DNA of 64,000 bases from Lacticaseibacillus mingshuiensis (GTDB lineage: Bacteria; Bacillota; Bacilli; Lactobacillales; Lactobacillaceae), in contig NZ_BOLS01000012.1 of NCBI RefSeq assembly GCF_016861785.1, forward strand, positions 1 through 64,000, written 5' to 3'. Made by a program: the position numbers and the translations under genes. Shown piece by piece: positions 1 to 8,320 of the stretch. How positions within the stretch are numbered: position 1 is the stretch's first letter; each line of letters opens with the position of its first letter. The notes beneath the pieces were generated by a model that saw only the letters and a program-made list of their open reading frames with translations, was not told the origin of the DNA and made no database searches.

Positions 1-352
1 TATGGTCGAGCAGCTAGTTTGGCCTAGACGCTTGGGGCCGGTCTTAGCCCCGAGTGACTGGGTCAACTAGATGTCTCGAGCATGCGCACCGAAGCCCGAC
101 TGAAATAGGGTGCGAAGGTGCGCGTATATGGTCGAGCAGCTAGTTTGGCCTAGACGCTTGGGGCCGGTCTTAGCCCCGAGTGACTGGGTCAACTAGATGT
201 CTCGAGCATGCGCACCGAAGCCCAACTGGATAGGGTGCGAAGCCGAGCGTCTAGGTCTGAGCAGATAGTTCGGCCTGGGCGATTGATGGCGCCCTTGGCC
301 ATCGAACGACCAGGACGACTATCTGTCTCAGACCTGCTCGGCGAAGCCCAAC
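1..352. repeat. Three tandem structured palindromic repeats (family A)
   Basis: There are three units of about 120 bp. Unit 1 is 1-101 and cut by the window edge, unit 2 is 108-226 and unit 3 is 233-352. Each runs from GGGTGCG to GAAGCCC and folds on itself along its whole length, with a central GGGGC...GCCCC or ATGGC...GCCAT hairpin. Units 1 and 2 are nearly identical, while unit 3 has different stem bases that still pair. All keep the asymmetric internal loop GAG-CAG-(C/A)TAG opposite CTAG-ATGT-CTC (CTAT-CTGT-CTC in unit 3). No coding sequence is supported in 1-576. The same family recurs at 10732, 15482, 24346 and 29538. Confidence 0.85.
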
Positions 353-398
353 TGGATAGGCTGCGAAGGCTCGCAATGAGCGTTGCCCAGCGCCAGCC

Positions 399-440
399 AA
401 AAAGTGGTGCACACGGTCAAACTCGTCTGTGCCACTTTTT
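399..440 (+). terminator. Rho-independent terminator-like hairpin
   Basis: The arm AAAAAGTGGTGCAC (about 399-412) pairs with GTGCCACTTTTT (429-440), ending in a T run. It closes whatever is transcribed through the tandem repeats from the left. The strand is uncertain because both flanks are A/T tracts. Confidence 0.6.
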
Positions 441-515
441 GCGTCCTTCCGCAGCCGATTTTTAACGCTCGTATACGTTGGCAAAAAAAGGCAGAAATAT
501 GTAATCGGTTTCCGC

Positions 516-521
516 TATAAT
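516..521 (+). promoter_or_regulatory. Candidate -10 box for the FMN reductase pair
   Basis: A perfect TATAAT lies 55 bp upstream of the first reductase start. No good -35 hexamer is visible at 16-18 bp, so the promoter may be weak or activator-dependent. Confidence 0.4.
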
Positions 522-576
522 GAGCAGGTAGAAGCCGCCTCGAGCGGGTCGATCTTTTCACTGAAGGAGTATGATC

Positions 577-1185
577 ATGACACACTATATTGGAATCGCA
601 GGCACAAATGCGGCGCATTCGACCAATCGCCAGCTGATCGCCTACATGAAGCAGCATTTTGCGGACCAGGCAACGATCGATATCGCCGAGATCGGCGGCT
701 GGCCATTGTTCATGAAAAATCCGGGCAAAAAGTTGCCAGCCCAGGCGACCGCATTGGCCAAACAGATCGAAGAGGCGGATGGCGTGATCATCGCCACCCC
801 CGAATATGACCATGCGGTGCCGGCCGTTTTGAGCTCGGCCTTGGCCTGGTTGTCGTATGGCATCGATCCGCTGGCCGGCAAGCCGGTGATGATTGTCGGC
901 GCGTCATATGGCTCGCTGGGCACCTCGCGCGCGCAGGCCCAATTGCGCCAGATCCTCGATTCACCAGAAGTGCGTGCCAGTGTGATGCCGAGCTCCGAAT
1001 TCTTGGTCGGCCATTCGCTGGATGCCTTTGATGAAAATGGTGACCTGAAGGATCCGCAATTGGTCGCCCCGCTGGATGTGTTGTTCAAGGAGTTTGGCGT
1101 GTTTGGCAAGATCACCCAGGAGCTCGTCGGGTCCCTGGCGGCCATCAAGAAGCAAGCCAGCTCTGTGAATTGGGTCAAAGATTAG
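577..1185 (+). CDS. NADPH-dependent FMN reductase family protein
   Basis: This 202-residue flavodoxin-fold protein belongs to the NADPH-dependent FMN reductase (FMN_red) family. Such enzymes move electrons from NAD(P)H to FMN, quinones or other acceptors in the cytoplasm. Visible features are the N-terminal strand and phosphate loop (GIAGTNAAHSTNR) and the ATPEYDHAVPAVL segment with the GKPVMIVGAS strand typical of the family. The ATG at 577 is preferred to 571, because GAAGGAG (563-569) is only one base from 571 but seven from 577. The gene is 10 bp upstream of a longer paralogue and shares its operon; this copy lacks the C-terminal tail of that partner. The substrate is unknown. Confidence 0.85.
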   Translation: MTHYIGIAGTNAAHSTNRQLIAYMKQHFADQATIDIAEIGGWPLFMKNPGKKLPAQATALAKQIEEADGVIIATPEYDHAVPAVLSSALAWLSYGIDPLAGKPVMIVGASYGSLGTSRAQAQLRQILDSPEVRASVMPSSEFLVGHSLDAFDENGDLKDPQLVAPLDVLFKEFGVFGKITQELVGSLAAIKKQASSVNWVKD

Positions 1186-1195
1186 GAGGAACGTC

Positions 1196-2626
1196 ATGAA
1201 ATTAGTTGCGATTGCCGGCTCCATTGCCGAAGAGTCTTTTAACCGCCAGCTCCTTGTATTTGCGGCCAATCAATATGCGGCCCAGGCGGACATTGAAGTG
1301 TTGAACATCAACGACGTGCCTGTTTTCAACCAGGACGAGGACACCGGCGCAAATGCCGCGGTCCTGTACCTGGCACGCAAGATCGAGCAGGCAGACGGCG
1401 TGATCTTCGCCACCCCAGAACATAACCACACCTTGGCCCCAGCCATGAAAAATATTATCGAGTGGCTGTCCAACAAGCTCCACCCCCTGGCCAACAAGCC
1501 GGTCCTGATTCTCGGCGCGTCCTGGCATGATCAAGGCTCCTCGCGCGCCCAGTTGTCCCTGCGGCAAGTGTTGGAAGCCCCAGGCGTCGGCGCCTTGGTG
1601 ATGCCTGGCGACGAATTTTTGCTGGCCAACGCCAAGGATGCGTTTGATGAGTTAGGCAACCTCAAGGACCAGCGTACCGTCGCGTTTTTGGGCACGGTGA
1701 TCACGAAGTTCGTCAAGTGGGTCCATGTGCTGGCGGCGATGCAGGAGAAAAAAGCGGCCCAACCGTGGCTGCAAGAGGATCTCACCGGCCACCATCCGGT
1801 CGATACCTCGATCGATCTCCCGCGCAGCGACGATTGGGTCGAGCAAGGCGCGGCCAAAACCGGCGCGGTCAATGGCGACAAATATGTCGAGCTCGATCGC
1901 GGGCTTTTGACGGTCGATCAGTTGAACTGGTTCCTCAACTCCATGCCGATGGAATTGACCTACATGGATGACAACGACCAATTCATCTATTACAACCACG
2001 CACTGGATCACGACGACATGTTGGCTTCGCGGTATCCAAAACAGGTCGGTGACATGGCCTCCGAGGTGCACCCGCCACGCGCCGTTGCCCATGTCCAACA
2101 GGTGATCTGGGCGCTTCGCCAACATCAGACTGACCTGGTATCCATGCCAGTGCCAGGCAACAAGGTCAATGAAAAATACATCATGCATTTTTATCGCGCC
2201 ATGCGCGACGCCGACGATCGGTATCGCGGCGTGAACGAATGGGTGCTGGACATTTGGCCGATCATCGCGGACTACCTCAAGCGGACGGGCCAAAAACTCG
2301 TGCAGGATCCAAGCCACAAAGCGGATGCGACAACGGGCGCTTCTCAAGCCGGCGCCTCTGCCAAGCCAGATGCCTCAACGGGTGCTTCCGAATCAACCAG
2401 CACGCCAGCCGCAACGCCGACGCCGGATGCGTCAACTGGCGCATCCGAGTCCAGCGCGACGCCAACCCCAACGCCGGACGCCTCAACCGGGGCTTCTGAA
2501 TCCGGCACCGACACAGCGGCCGATGCGTCGACGAGTGCTTCGAAAGCCGATGCGTCGACTGGCGCAAGTGAGTCGGTACCGACACCTGTTTTTCCAGATG
2601 CCGTGACCGGCGCGACGGAGATCTGA
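1196..2626 (+). CDS. FMN reductase with PAS-like domain and repeated flavinylation-motif tail
   Basis: This 476-residue protein has three parts. Residues 1-185 are an FMN_red flavodoxin-like domain paralogous to the preceding gene. Residues about 235-365 resemble the PAS-like (PAS_10/DUF438-type) module found in some NAD(P)H-dependent oxidoreductases. Residues 372-476 are a low-complexity tail rich in D, A, S, T, G and P. The tail carries six intact D-A-x-T-G-A-[S/T] heptads and one degenerate copy (DASTSAS); the last is DAVTGAT just before the C-terminus. D-x-x-T-G-A-[S/T] is the established site where ApbE attaches FMN to Thr. No signal peptide is seen, so the protein should be cytosolic. 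The start follows AGGAGGA, which overlaps the previous stop. Multiple covalent FMNs are inferred, not shown. Confidence 0.8.
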   Translation: MKLVAIAGSIAEESFNRQLLVFAANQYAAQADIEVLNINDVPVFNQDEDTGANAAVLYLARKIEQADGVIFATPEHNHTLAPAMKNIIEWLSNKLHPLANKPVLILGASWHDQGSSRAQLSLRQVLEAPGVGALVMPGDEFLLANAKDAFDELGNLKDQRTVAFLGTVITKFVKWVHVLAAMQEKKAAQPWLQEDLTGHHPVDTSIDLPRSDDWVEQGAAKTGAVNGDKYVELDRGLLTVDQLNWFLNSMPMELTYMDDNDQFIYYNHALDHDDMLASRYPKQVGDMASEVHPPRAVAHVQQVIWALRQHQTDLVSMPVPGNKVNEKYIMHFYRAMRDADDRYRGVNEWVLDIWPIIADYLKRTGQKLVQDPSHKADATTGASQAGASAKPDASTGASESTSTPAATPTPDASTGASESSATPTPTPDASTGASESGTDTAADASTSASKADASTGASESVPTPVFPDAVTGATEI

Positions 2627-2637
2627 TTTGAATGTAA

Positions 2638-2672
2638 ATAAAAACCACGCCCGACTTTGGACGTGGTTTTTT
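2638..2672 (+). terminator. Terminator of the FMN reductase operon
   Basis: AAAACCACG pairs with CGTGGTTTT around an 11-base loop and is followed by T residues. It starts 12 bp after the stop codon and also precedes the convergent gene ending at 2701. Confidence 0.85.
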
Positions 2673-2700
2673 GATTCCAGAAAAGCGAGGTCGATACTGC

Positions 2701-3111
2701 CTAAAATTCGACAGTCGATTCCTGATTTTTCACGGTGACATCCGCCTCGCTGAAAGTCAGGGTAAAGAAGGTGCCATGTGCCGCGTATTTTGCCGTCTGT
2801 GGGAATGCGGCCATGTATTGCGCGAGTTGGGCCTCATCCGGTGTGAGGCCATTGATCTTGGCGGCGTGGACCCGCACGACATCGTTGGTCTCACCGATCG
2901 GCAGGGTGGTGAAGGCGGCGGCGTCATGTGCGGCAAATTCCGCGACCTTGTTGGCATTGCCCGCCGTCATGAACAGCAAGGTGTTCACCTCTTTCAAATA
3001 CGTGTACAAGACGATGCGGACATCTGGCGCGCTGCCATCCGTGGTCAAGCTGGCAACGGCGACCTGGCCGGATTCTGTCAAAATACGTTGTGCTTCTGTT
3101 TTTGCGTCCAT
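2701..3111 (-). CDS. Pyridoxamine 5'-phosphate oxidase-like flavin-binding protein
   Basis: This 136-residue protein resembles the PNPOx-like split-barrel flavoprotein family: an N-terminal helix (TEAQRILTESGQ), then VAVASLTTDGSAPDVRIVLY, where the protein usually contacts flavin phosphate. Members are general stress proteins or FMN/F420-dependent reductases; the substrate cannot be read here. The ATG at 3111 is chosen because GGAGG sits eight bases upstream, whereas the upstream in-frame ATGs lack a site. It is monocistronic and divergent from the GH127 gene, with cre-like palindromes in the shared spacer. Confidence 0.75.
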   Translation of the reverse strand: MDAKTEAQRILTESGQVAVASLTTDGSAPDVRIVLYTYLKEVNTLLFMTAGNANKVAEFAAHDAAAFTTLPIGETNDVVRVHAAKINGLTPDEAQLAQYMAAFPQTAKYAAHGTFFTLTFSEADVTVKNQESTVEF

Positions 3112-3156
3112 AAGAAGGACCTCCATTTCTGTGTTCCCCTTCATTGTAGCCAGGCC

Positions 3157-3263
3157 TGCAAGCGCTTTTCAAGCCGCATCGCGATTTTGTCATAAAAGTG
3201 CGGACAAAGCTTGCAAGCCGGCCGCGTCTTGCTACAATAAAGCAGAAATCGAAAGCGCTTTAT
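3157..3263 (+). promoter_or_regulatory. Promoter of the GH127 gene with cre-like sites
   Basis: TTGCAA (3211-3216), a 16-bp spacer and TACAAT (3233-3238) form a good sigma-A promoter. A palindrome around AAAGCGCTTT (3250-3263) lies just downstream of the expected start, and a second, TGCAAGCGCTTTTC (3157-3170), lies upstream. Both resemble CcpA cre sites, which suggests glucose repression of the GH127 gene. Confidence 0.65.
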
Positions 3264-3275
3264 TGGAGGATAAAA

Positions 3276-5096
3276 ATGACGACAACATTGCACGACGCGG
3301 CGCGGTTCACTCATCTGCCGCTGGGCGCGATTCACCCGGCCGGCTGGCTGCAGGACCAGCTGCGCATTCAGGCAAACGGCTTGACTGGCGGCCTTGAAGA
3401 TCACTGGGACGATGTGAAAAATAGTGCCTGGAAGGGTGGCAACGGCGAGGATTGGGAGCGCGGCCCGTATTATCTCGACGGCCTGGTGCCACTGGCGTAC
3501 CTGCTCAACGACGAAAAGCTGATCGCCAAGGCTCAACCATGGCTCGAGTGGATCTTAAACAGTCAACGCGAAGACGGTCAATTTGGCCCGACCACAAATG
3601 ACGACTGGTGGCCGCGGATGGTCGCGCTGAAAGTTCTGATTCAGTATCAGGAAGCCACCGGCGATGCACGCGTCGTGCCCCTGATGACCAAGTACGCGCA
3701 TTATCATTTGGCGCATGCCGAGGCGCAGCCGCTCACGGATTGGGGCGAGGCGCGCGGCTGGGATGAGATCATGAGCCTGCTTTGGCTTTATGGCAAGACG
3801 CAGGACGACCAGCTTCTCGACCTGATCGCGATCTTGCGTAACCAGACGGCCGATTGGGCAGATCTGTATAAGAATTTTCCGTTCCGCCGCTACACCCGCT
3901 TTTTCTCCCACCAAAATCATGTCGTGAACGTGGCGATGTCGCTGAAGAGTTATGCGCTGGCTTATGAACTGGATGGCGATGCGCAGGCCAAAGCCGATTT
4001 TGAAAATGCATGGGCGACGCTTCAGACTTATCACGGCCAGCTCCACGGCCTGTTTTCCGGCGACGAATGGCTGTCCGGTACCGATCCCACGCAGGGCACC
4101 GAATTGTGTTCGATCGTCGAGGCAATGTTCTCGTTTGAGACGTTGACCGCTGTTTTTGGCGACAGTAGTCTTGGCGACCGCCTCGAACGCCTGGCCTTCA
4201 ACGCGCTGCCGGCTACGATCAGTCGTGACTGGACCGCGCATCAATATGATCAACAGGTCAACCAAGTTCGCGCCGATGTTGCCCATCGCAATTGGACGCA
4301 AAATGATGACCACGCCAACACCTTTGGCCTGGAACCGCATTTTGGCTGCTGCCTGGCCAACATGCATCAGGGTTGGCCAAAATTCGTGGCCAGCACCTGG
4401 CTCAAAGACCGCGATGGCCTCGTGTGCATCTCGCCGGTGCCGGCCACAGTGCAAGATGGTGCGCGCAGGATCGACGTCACCAGCAACTATCCCTTCACGC
4501 TGGGCGCCGGTTTCGCCGTGACCACTGATGCCCCGTTTACCTTGAAATTGCGTGTGCCGACCTGGGCGACAGGCACGACCCTGACCGTCAATGACGAGGC
4601 ACAGCTGCTGACCCCGCAAGACGGCTATCTCGCGCTCACCGTCCAAGATGGCGATCAGCTGACCCTGGCATTTGCCGCAGAGGTCCGTTTTGCGCCGCGC
4701 GCCAACCGTGCCACCGGCGTGTTGTACGGCCCGCTGCTATTTGCCTTGCCGATCAAGGAACACTGGCAACGCCTTTTTGGCAACCAGCCGTATCCTGATT
4801 TTGGCCTGACCCCAGAATCCGAGTGGCGCTATGGCTTGTCCACCCATGCCAAGTTTGACGTCGTGGAAAATTCGGCGGCGGCACTCGTCAACGGCCAGGT
4901 CTTTGATAGCCTGCATTCGCCGATCAGCATTCGCACCACAGGCTGGCGCCTCAATAATTGGGACATGCGCGGCAACTCCGCGGACGAACCGCCGTACAAC
5001 GTGGACGCAGGCGAGGCGACCGCACTTGAACTGGTCCCATATGGCGGTGCCAAACTGCGCATTGTGGAATTTCCGACGATCGATCCGCGGCCATAA
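3276..5096 (+). CDS. GH127-family beta-L-arabinofuranosidase-like glycosidase (DUF1680)
   Basis: This 606-residue protein fits the (alpha/alpha)6-barrel DUF1680/GH127 family, which removes beta-L-arabinofuranose from plant glycans using a zinc-bound cysteine nucleophile. The family motif is present: E276-x-C278 (TELCSIVE) and the adjacent pair C358-C359 (HFGCCLANMHQGWPK), matching the Glu/Cys/Cys/Cys zinc set of HypBA1. No signal peptide is visible, so it probably acts on imported oligosaccharides. The ATG at 3276 follows TTGGAGGA. Neighbours are unrelated and no transporter is adjacent. GH146 or another related specificity is possible. Confidence 0.85.
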   Translation: MTTTLHDAARFTHLPLGAIHPAGWLQDQLRIQANGLTGGLEDHWDDVKNSAWKGGNGEDWERGPYYLDGLVPLAYLLNDEKLIAKAQPWLEWILNSQREDGQFGPTTNDDWWPRMVALKVLIQYQEATGDARVVPLMTKYAHYHLAHAEAQPLTDWGEARGWDEIMSLLWLYGKTQDDQLLDLIAILRNQTADWADLYKNFPFRRYTRFFSHQNHVVNVAMSLKSYALAYELDGDAQAKADFENAWATLQTYHGQLHGLFSGDEWLSGTDPTQGTELCSIVEAMFSFETLTAVFGDSSLGDRLERLAFNALPATISRDWTAHQYDQQVNQVRADVAHRNWTQNDDHANTFGLEPHFGCCLANMHQGWPKFVASTWLKDRDGLVCISPVPATVQDGARRIDVTSNYPFTLGAGFAVTTDAPFTLKLRVPTWATGTTLTVNDEAQLLTPQDGYLALTVQDGDQLTLAFAAEVRFAPRANRATGVLYGPLLFALPIKEHWQRLFGNQPYPDFGLTPESEWRYGLSTHAKFDVVENSAAALVNGQVFDSLHSPISIRTTGWRLNNWDMRGNSADEPPYNVDAGEATALELVPYGGAKLRIVEFPTIDPRP

Positions 5097-5250
5097 GCGC
5101 ATAGGCCGGCCCCGCACCAAACCGCTTCACCCGGCAAGGGACGCCGCCTGCTCTTTCGAAAGCTATTTCGCCGGCCCCTGCAAGCCGCTTCGCCGCACTT
5201 GACTCACCCAGCTGAATCAACTTGTTGGCCGCTTCGCTAGGTACCGGCGC

Positions 5251-5295
5251 GCCCTCCCCGTTATACTTTGCTTACAAGCAAACAACGGGGAGGGC
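5251..5295 (+). promoter_or_regulatory. 12-bp perfect inverted repeat covering the TSUP gene's ribosome site
   Basis: GCCCTCCCCGTT (5251-5262) pairs perfectly with AACGGGGAGGGC (5284-5295). The right arm contains the GGGGAGGG Shine-Dalgarno of the next gene, and the loop holds TATACT (5262-5267) plus a small TTGC...GCAA hairpin. In RNA it would hide the ribosome site; in DNA it could be an operator around a -10 box. The remaining spacer 5097-5250 shows nothing recognisable. Confidence 0.65.
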
Positions 5296-5300
5296 TTTTG

Positions 5301-6083
5301 ATGTGGATCGGGTTGCTTTACGCGGTGGTCATCGTCGTCTGCAATGCCCTTGGCGCGATCTCCGGCATGGGCGGTGGGGTGATCATCAAGCCAGTATTCG
5401 ACGTGATCGGCTATGACAGCGTCGCCTCAGTCTCATTTCTGTCGACCGCGGCGGTGTTCACCATGTTGATCGTCTCGACTATCAGCCAGGTCAGCCATGG
5501 CATCCGGCTTCAGCTGAAAATGGTTCTCTGGCTGGCAGTCGGGGCGCTGGCCGGCGGGCTACTGGGGGAGCGTGCCCTCACCGGCTTGTTGGCCACGCTT
5601 GGCGATGCCCCAGTGCTCGCCATTCAGATCACGCTCACCATTTTGACCATTCTATTTGCGCTTCTCAATTCCGTTTACCACTGGGGAACGCTGGCGCTAA
5701 GGGGCGCCGGGTGGGTCATCGCGTGTGGCATCCTCTTAGGGTTTTTGGCCAGCTTGCTTGGCATCGGCGGGGGGCCGATCAACGTGGCGTTATTGATGCT
5801 CCTGTTCAACATGCCGATCAAGGCCGCCACGGTGTATTCCATCGCCACCATTTTTTTCTCCCAATTGGCAAAATTGGCCTCGATCGCGGTGGCTGGCCGG
5901 CTGGGCGATTTCGACTTGGGCATGCTGTGGTTTATCATTCCAGCGGCGATCATTGGCGGCTTGCTTGGCGCCCATTTCAGCCATGTGCTGAGCCCAGCCA
6001 AGGTCACACGCGTGTTTCAGCTGATGCTGGTGGCGGTGATCGTGATCAACCTGTATAACGGTGTGATGCTGGTGGTGCGGTGA
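5301..6083 (+). CDS. TauE/SafE (TSUP) family membrane permease
   Basis: This 260-residue integral membrane protein has about eight hydrophobic segments. It carries the two family signature loops: SGMGGGVIIKP near residue 25 in the first half and LLGIGGGPINVALLM near 150 in the second. The family exports sulfite, sulfoacetate or related organic anions across the cytoplasmic membrane; the substrate here is unknown. The ATG at 5301 follows GGGGAGGG within a strong inverted repeat, so translation may be regulated. It is a single gene, followed by a structured repeat and a bidirectional terminator. Confidence 0.85.
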   Translation: MWIGLLYAVVIVVCNALGAISGMGGGVIIKPVFDVIGYDSVASVSFLSTAAVFTMLIVSTISQVSHGIRLQLKMVLWLAVGALAGGLLGERALTGLLATLGDAPVLAIQITLTILTILFALLNSVYHWGTLALRGAGWVIACGILLGFLASLLGIGGGPINVALLMLLFNMPIKAATVYSIATIFFSQLAKLASIAVAGRLGDFDLGMLWFIIPAAIIGGLLGAHFSHVLSPAKVTRVFQLMLVAVIVINLYNGVMLVVR

Positions 6084-6119
6084 CCGTCCTGTATGGTGCA
6101 CTAATGTGACAGCAGTGTC

Positions 6120-6231
6120 GTGGGCCAAATGTCAGGGCCCGAGCAGCTAAGGTTCCATTCACCTGGTCCAAAGTTCGGATCTGGCGATTGGAACACTTAC
6201 CTGTCGGACCCAAGAGCGACATTTGTCCCAC
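6120..6231. repeat. Structured palindromic repeat (variant B)
   Basis: This 112-bp imperfect palindrome starts GTGGGCCAAATGTC and ends GACATTTGTCCCAC, with an inner ACCTGGTCC hairpin arm. It keeps the internal loop CCGAG-CAG-CTAAGG opposite CTTA-CCTGT-CGG, as in the copy at 20576. The loop matches family A although the outer arms differ. It lies about 35 bp after the TSUP stop codon. Confidence 0.8.
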
Positions 6232-6235
6232 ATCC

Positions 6236-6276
6236 AAAAAAGAGGCGCAGACTGAAAAATCGGTCTGCGCCTCTTT
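6236..6276. terminator. Bidirectional terminator between convergent genes
   Basis: A run of A and GAGGCGCAGAC pairs with GTCTGCGCCTCTTT around a ten-base loop. It serves the TSUP gene on the plus strand and the nitroreductase on the minus strand, whose stop is 15 bp away. Confidence 0.9.
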
Positions 6277-6290
6277 GAATCCGATGAAGC

Positions 6291-6938
6291 TTACAAAACA
6301 GAGATCTGCGAGTTCACATCGTAGCGGTCGGTCTTCAAGATGTCGGCCCCAGCGGCTGGCTTGCCGATCGCGATGGCCATTACAGGCACGAAGCGTTTCG
6401 GGTCAAGGCCCACTGCGGGAATGATCTTCTTGAAGTCGTAGCCGGACCACGCATTGGCCTCATAGCCATGTGCCCGGGCTGCCAGCAGGAGCTGCATGCC
6501 CACCATGGACCCGTCGATCGTCGCGTCCAAGGTCAAAAATTCTGGCGAGGCATTTTCATACAGCGGCAGGAAGGAGTTGAAGATCTGGTCCAATTTTTCC
6601 TTCGAGATCTTGCCGGCTTCATAGACCTTGGTCCAGACGTCGCGGTAGACCTTGTGCGATTGCGTGTCGCCGGCGATATAAATGATCGCCGAGCTGGAGT
6701 CGACTTGCGGGTAGTTGAACTTCATCGCCGCCTGCTTGAGTTTCTCCTTGGCTTCCGGCGTGTCGATGATGACAAAATGCCAGGACTGCAAGTTGCACGC
6801 GGATGGCGCGGTGGTTGCTTCTTGGATCATCGCGGTCAATTCGGCGCGGTCGATGGTCACGCTCGGGTCAAATTCGCGGACCGAATGGCGGTTGAGCATC
6901 ACGTCTGCAAAATCATTGTTCTTAAATTCTTCTGTCAA
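6291..6938 (-). CDS. Nitroreductase family protein
   Basis: This 215-residue protein belongs to the FMN-dependent nitroreductase superfamily, which reduces nitroaromatics, quinones or other acceptors with NAD(P)H in the cytosol. The FMN phosphate-binding start (NRHSVREFDPS, near residue 17) and the APSACNLQSWHFVII segment (residues 43-57) are typical, as is the late AHGYEANAWSGYD motif. Translation starts at a TTG (6938) preceded by GGGAGG at good spacing; no nearby ATG is better. It is monocistronic. The substrate is unknown. Confidence 0.88.
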   Translation of the reverse strand: MTEEFKNNDFADVMLNRHSVREFDPSVTIDRAELTAMIQEATTAPSACNLQSWHFVIIDTPEAKEKLKQAAMKFNYPQVDSSSAIIYIAGDTQSHKVYRDVWTKVYEAGKISKEKLDQIFNSFLPLYENASPEFLTLDATIDGSMVGMQLLLAARAHGYEANAWSGYDFKKIIPAVGLDPKRFVPVMAIAIGKPAAGADILKTDRYDVNSQISVL

Positions 6939-7065
6939 AAGAATGCCTCCCTTTGCAAGCTATTGCCGATGGGGACGGCCCATATTCGCCGCCCGTTATG
7001 TTCAGTTTATCACCAATGAAACCGGTGTCAATTGGCCTGGCGACCCGATCCGTGCCCAGCCCCAG

Positions 7066-8130
7066 TCACAGAATCTCAAGTTGATCGCCGGTTAGCTCCT
7101 GCGCCAGCACGTCGCAACCCGGCGTTTCCAGATACAAAAAGGCGGTGGTGGCGAGGTCATCTTGTTGCGCCAAATAGCGGCCGCCACTGCGCCAGCCCAG
7201 CGACTGAAGTGTCACCCGCAGCCCCGTTGTGAAGCGAATCGCGTCGGCCAGATGCCAGCGATACAGGCCAAACCGCGGCTGACTTTGATACAGGCCATCT
7301 GGTTTGATCACCTGAGGCAACCCAAGAAATGGCGTCGAATAGCGCCCGTATTCGCCGGCGGGTTGTTCGAAGTTCCAGGCGCCGCCAAAATAGTCCTCAG
7401 TTCCGGTGCCACAGATCGTCGGAAATTCCCGGTCCTCATCGAGGTAGAACTTCATTTCGCCTTCTCCCCACCAGCCTGTGCTGTGGGATTCATACGCCAA
7501 GTACGTCCCGACATACTGCCCGCGCCCGCTGATCTGCGGCACCAGCTCGTGCACCGTTTTCGCAGGCAAGGGGTCACTGCGGCGCCAGGTCGCGTGAAAA
7601 TAAAGCGTGTCAGCCGGTACTTCCTCAAGTGTGTAGTCGACCTGGTAGTAAAGCGGAAATTCCCGGTCGCCCAAATTGATCAGCTGAATGCGCGCATTTT
7701 TGCGAAACGGCATTGCCCAGTAACAATTCATTCCGCCGGCCGGATTGACCGCGATCGGCATGGAATTGACGTTGCACCGCTGGCCCCAGCCTTCGCAAAA
7801 AAAGTCGCCAAGTGGCACGTTCACGGCCGGCACCGTGGCATCGTCCCAGAAAAACTGCAGCACTGTTTCGCGCCAGACCTCAGGCGGGCAGGTGAGCCAG
7901 ATGTGCCGAATCACACCCGGTCCGGTGATCGCTCCGACCAATTGCGTCGCGCCTGGTTCCACCATCACGGAAGGCGAGACCTTCCAGCCGACGCCGAGCT
8001 CGCGGGCGGCTGAAGCGCCTGTGCCAGTGGTGGCGCGCCCGCCGCCACCCGGTGTCCCCGTCGAATTTTCCGCGGAAATTGAGCGCGACCGTGCCTCGTG
8101 CCAGCGACTCGCATCTGTCAACAATGACAT
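7066..8130 (-). CDS. DUF2961 / GH172-type glycoside hydrolase
   Basis: This 354-residue protein matches DUF2961, now GH172, whose characterised members act on D-arabinofuranosides and difructose dianhydrides. Typical features are the jelly-roll core with WLTCPPEVWRETVLQFFWDD (residues about 77-97), the GDFFCEGWG loop and the FPTICGTGTEDYFGGAWNF motif (about 240-258). No signal peptide is seen, so an intracellular role is likely. The start at 8130 follows AGGAGG; an upstream extension of the frame has no ribosome site. It is divergent from the GH38-type gene and shares a 190-bp promoter region with it, suggesting joint control and a common glycan. Confidence 0.82.
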   Translation of the reverse strand: MSLLTDASRWHEARSRSISAENSTGTPGGGGRATTGTGASAARELGVGWKVSPSVMVEPGATQLVGAITGPGVIRHIWLTCPPEVWRETVLQFFWDDATVPAVNVPLGDFFCEGWGQRCNVNSMPIAVNPAGGMNCYWAMPFRKNARIQLINLGDREFPLYYQVDYTLEEVPADTLYFHATWRRSDPLPAKTVHELVPQISGRGQYVGTYLAYESHSTGWWGEGEMKFYLDEDREFPTICGTGTEDYFGGAWNFEQPAGEYGRYSTPFLGLPQVIKPDGLYQSQPRFGLYRWHLADAIRFTTGLRVTLQSLGWRSGGRYLAQQDDLATTAFLYLETPGCDVLAQELTGDQLEIL

Positions 8131-8268
8131 CTTGTTTCCTCCTATGAGACCGTTTTCATCAATATCATCCGACTTTGGCGCCGAAACACAAGTCTCAGTT
8201 TTGCGCCGCCGCGATACAACCACCGTCAAACCGCGCCGCGCCGGTGTTTTGAAAAAGACTACCCAACC

Positions 8269-8282
8269 TGCAAGCGCTGTCG
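8269..8282. promoter_or_regulatory. cre-like operator between the GH172 and GH38 genes
   Basis: TGCAAGCGCTGTCG matches the cre consensus TGNAANCGNWNNCA at all fixed positions except the last. It lies about 40 bp upstream of the GH38-type start, which fits carbon catabolite control of that gene and possibly of the divergent GH172 gene. The rest of the 190-bp spacer shows no clear promoter hexamers. Confidence 0.6.
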
Positions 8283-8320
8283 TAGACTCGAGCTGACAAG
8301 AGAAATTAGGAGGAAATCCA

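Noticed and set aside
1-352. Tandem repeats as a CRISPR array
   Set aside because: The units are long palindromes repeated head to tail without unique spacers, and no cas gene is present.
208-813. Overlapping frames on both strands within the repeats and upstream of the first reductase
   Set aside because: They translate the palindromic repeats and a terminator and have no ribosome sites.
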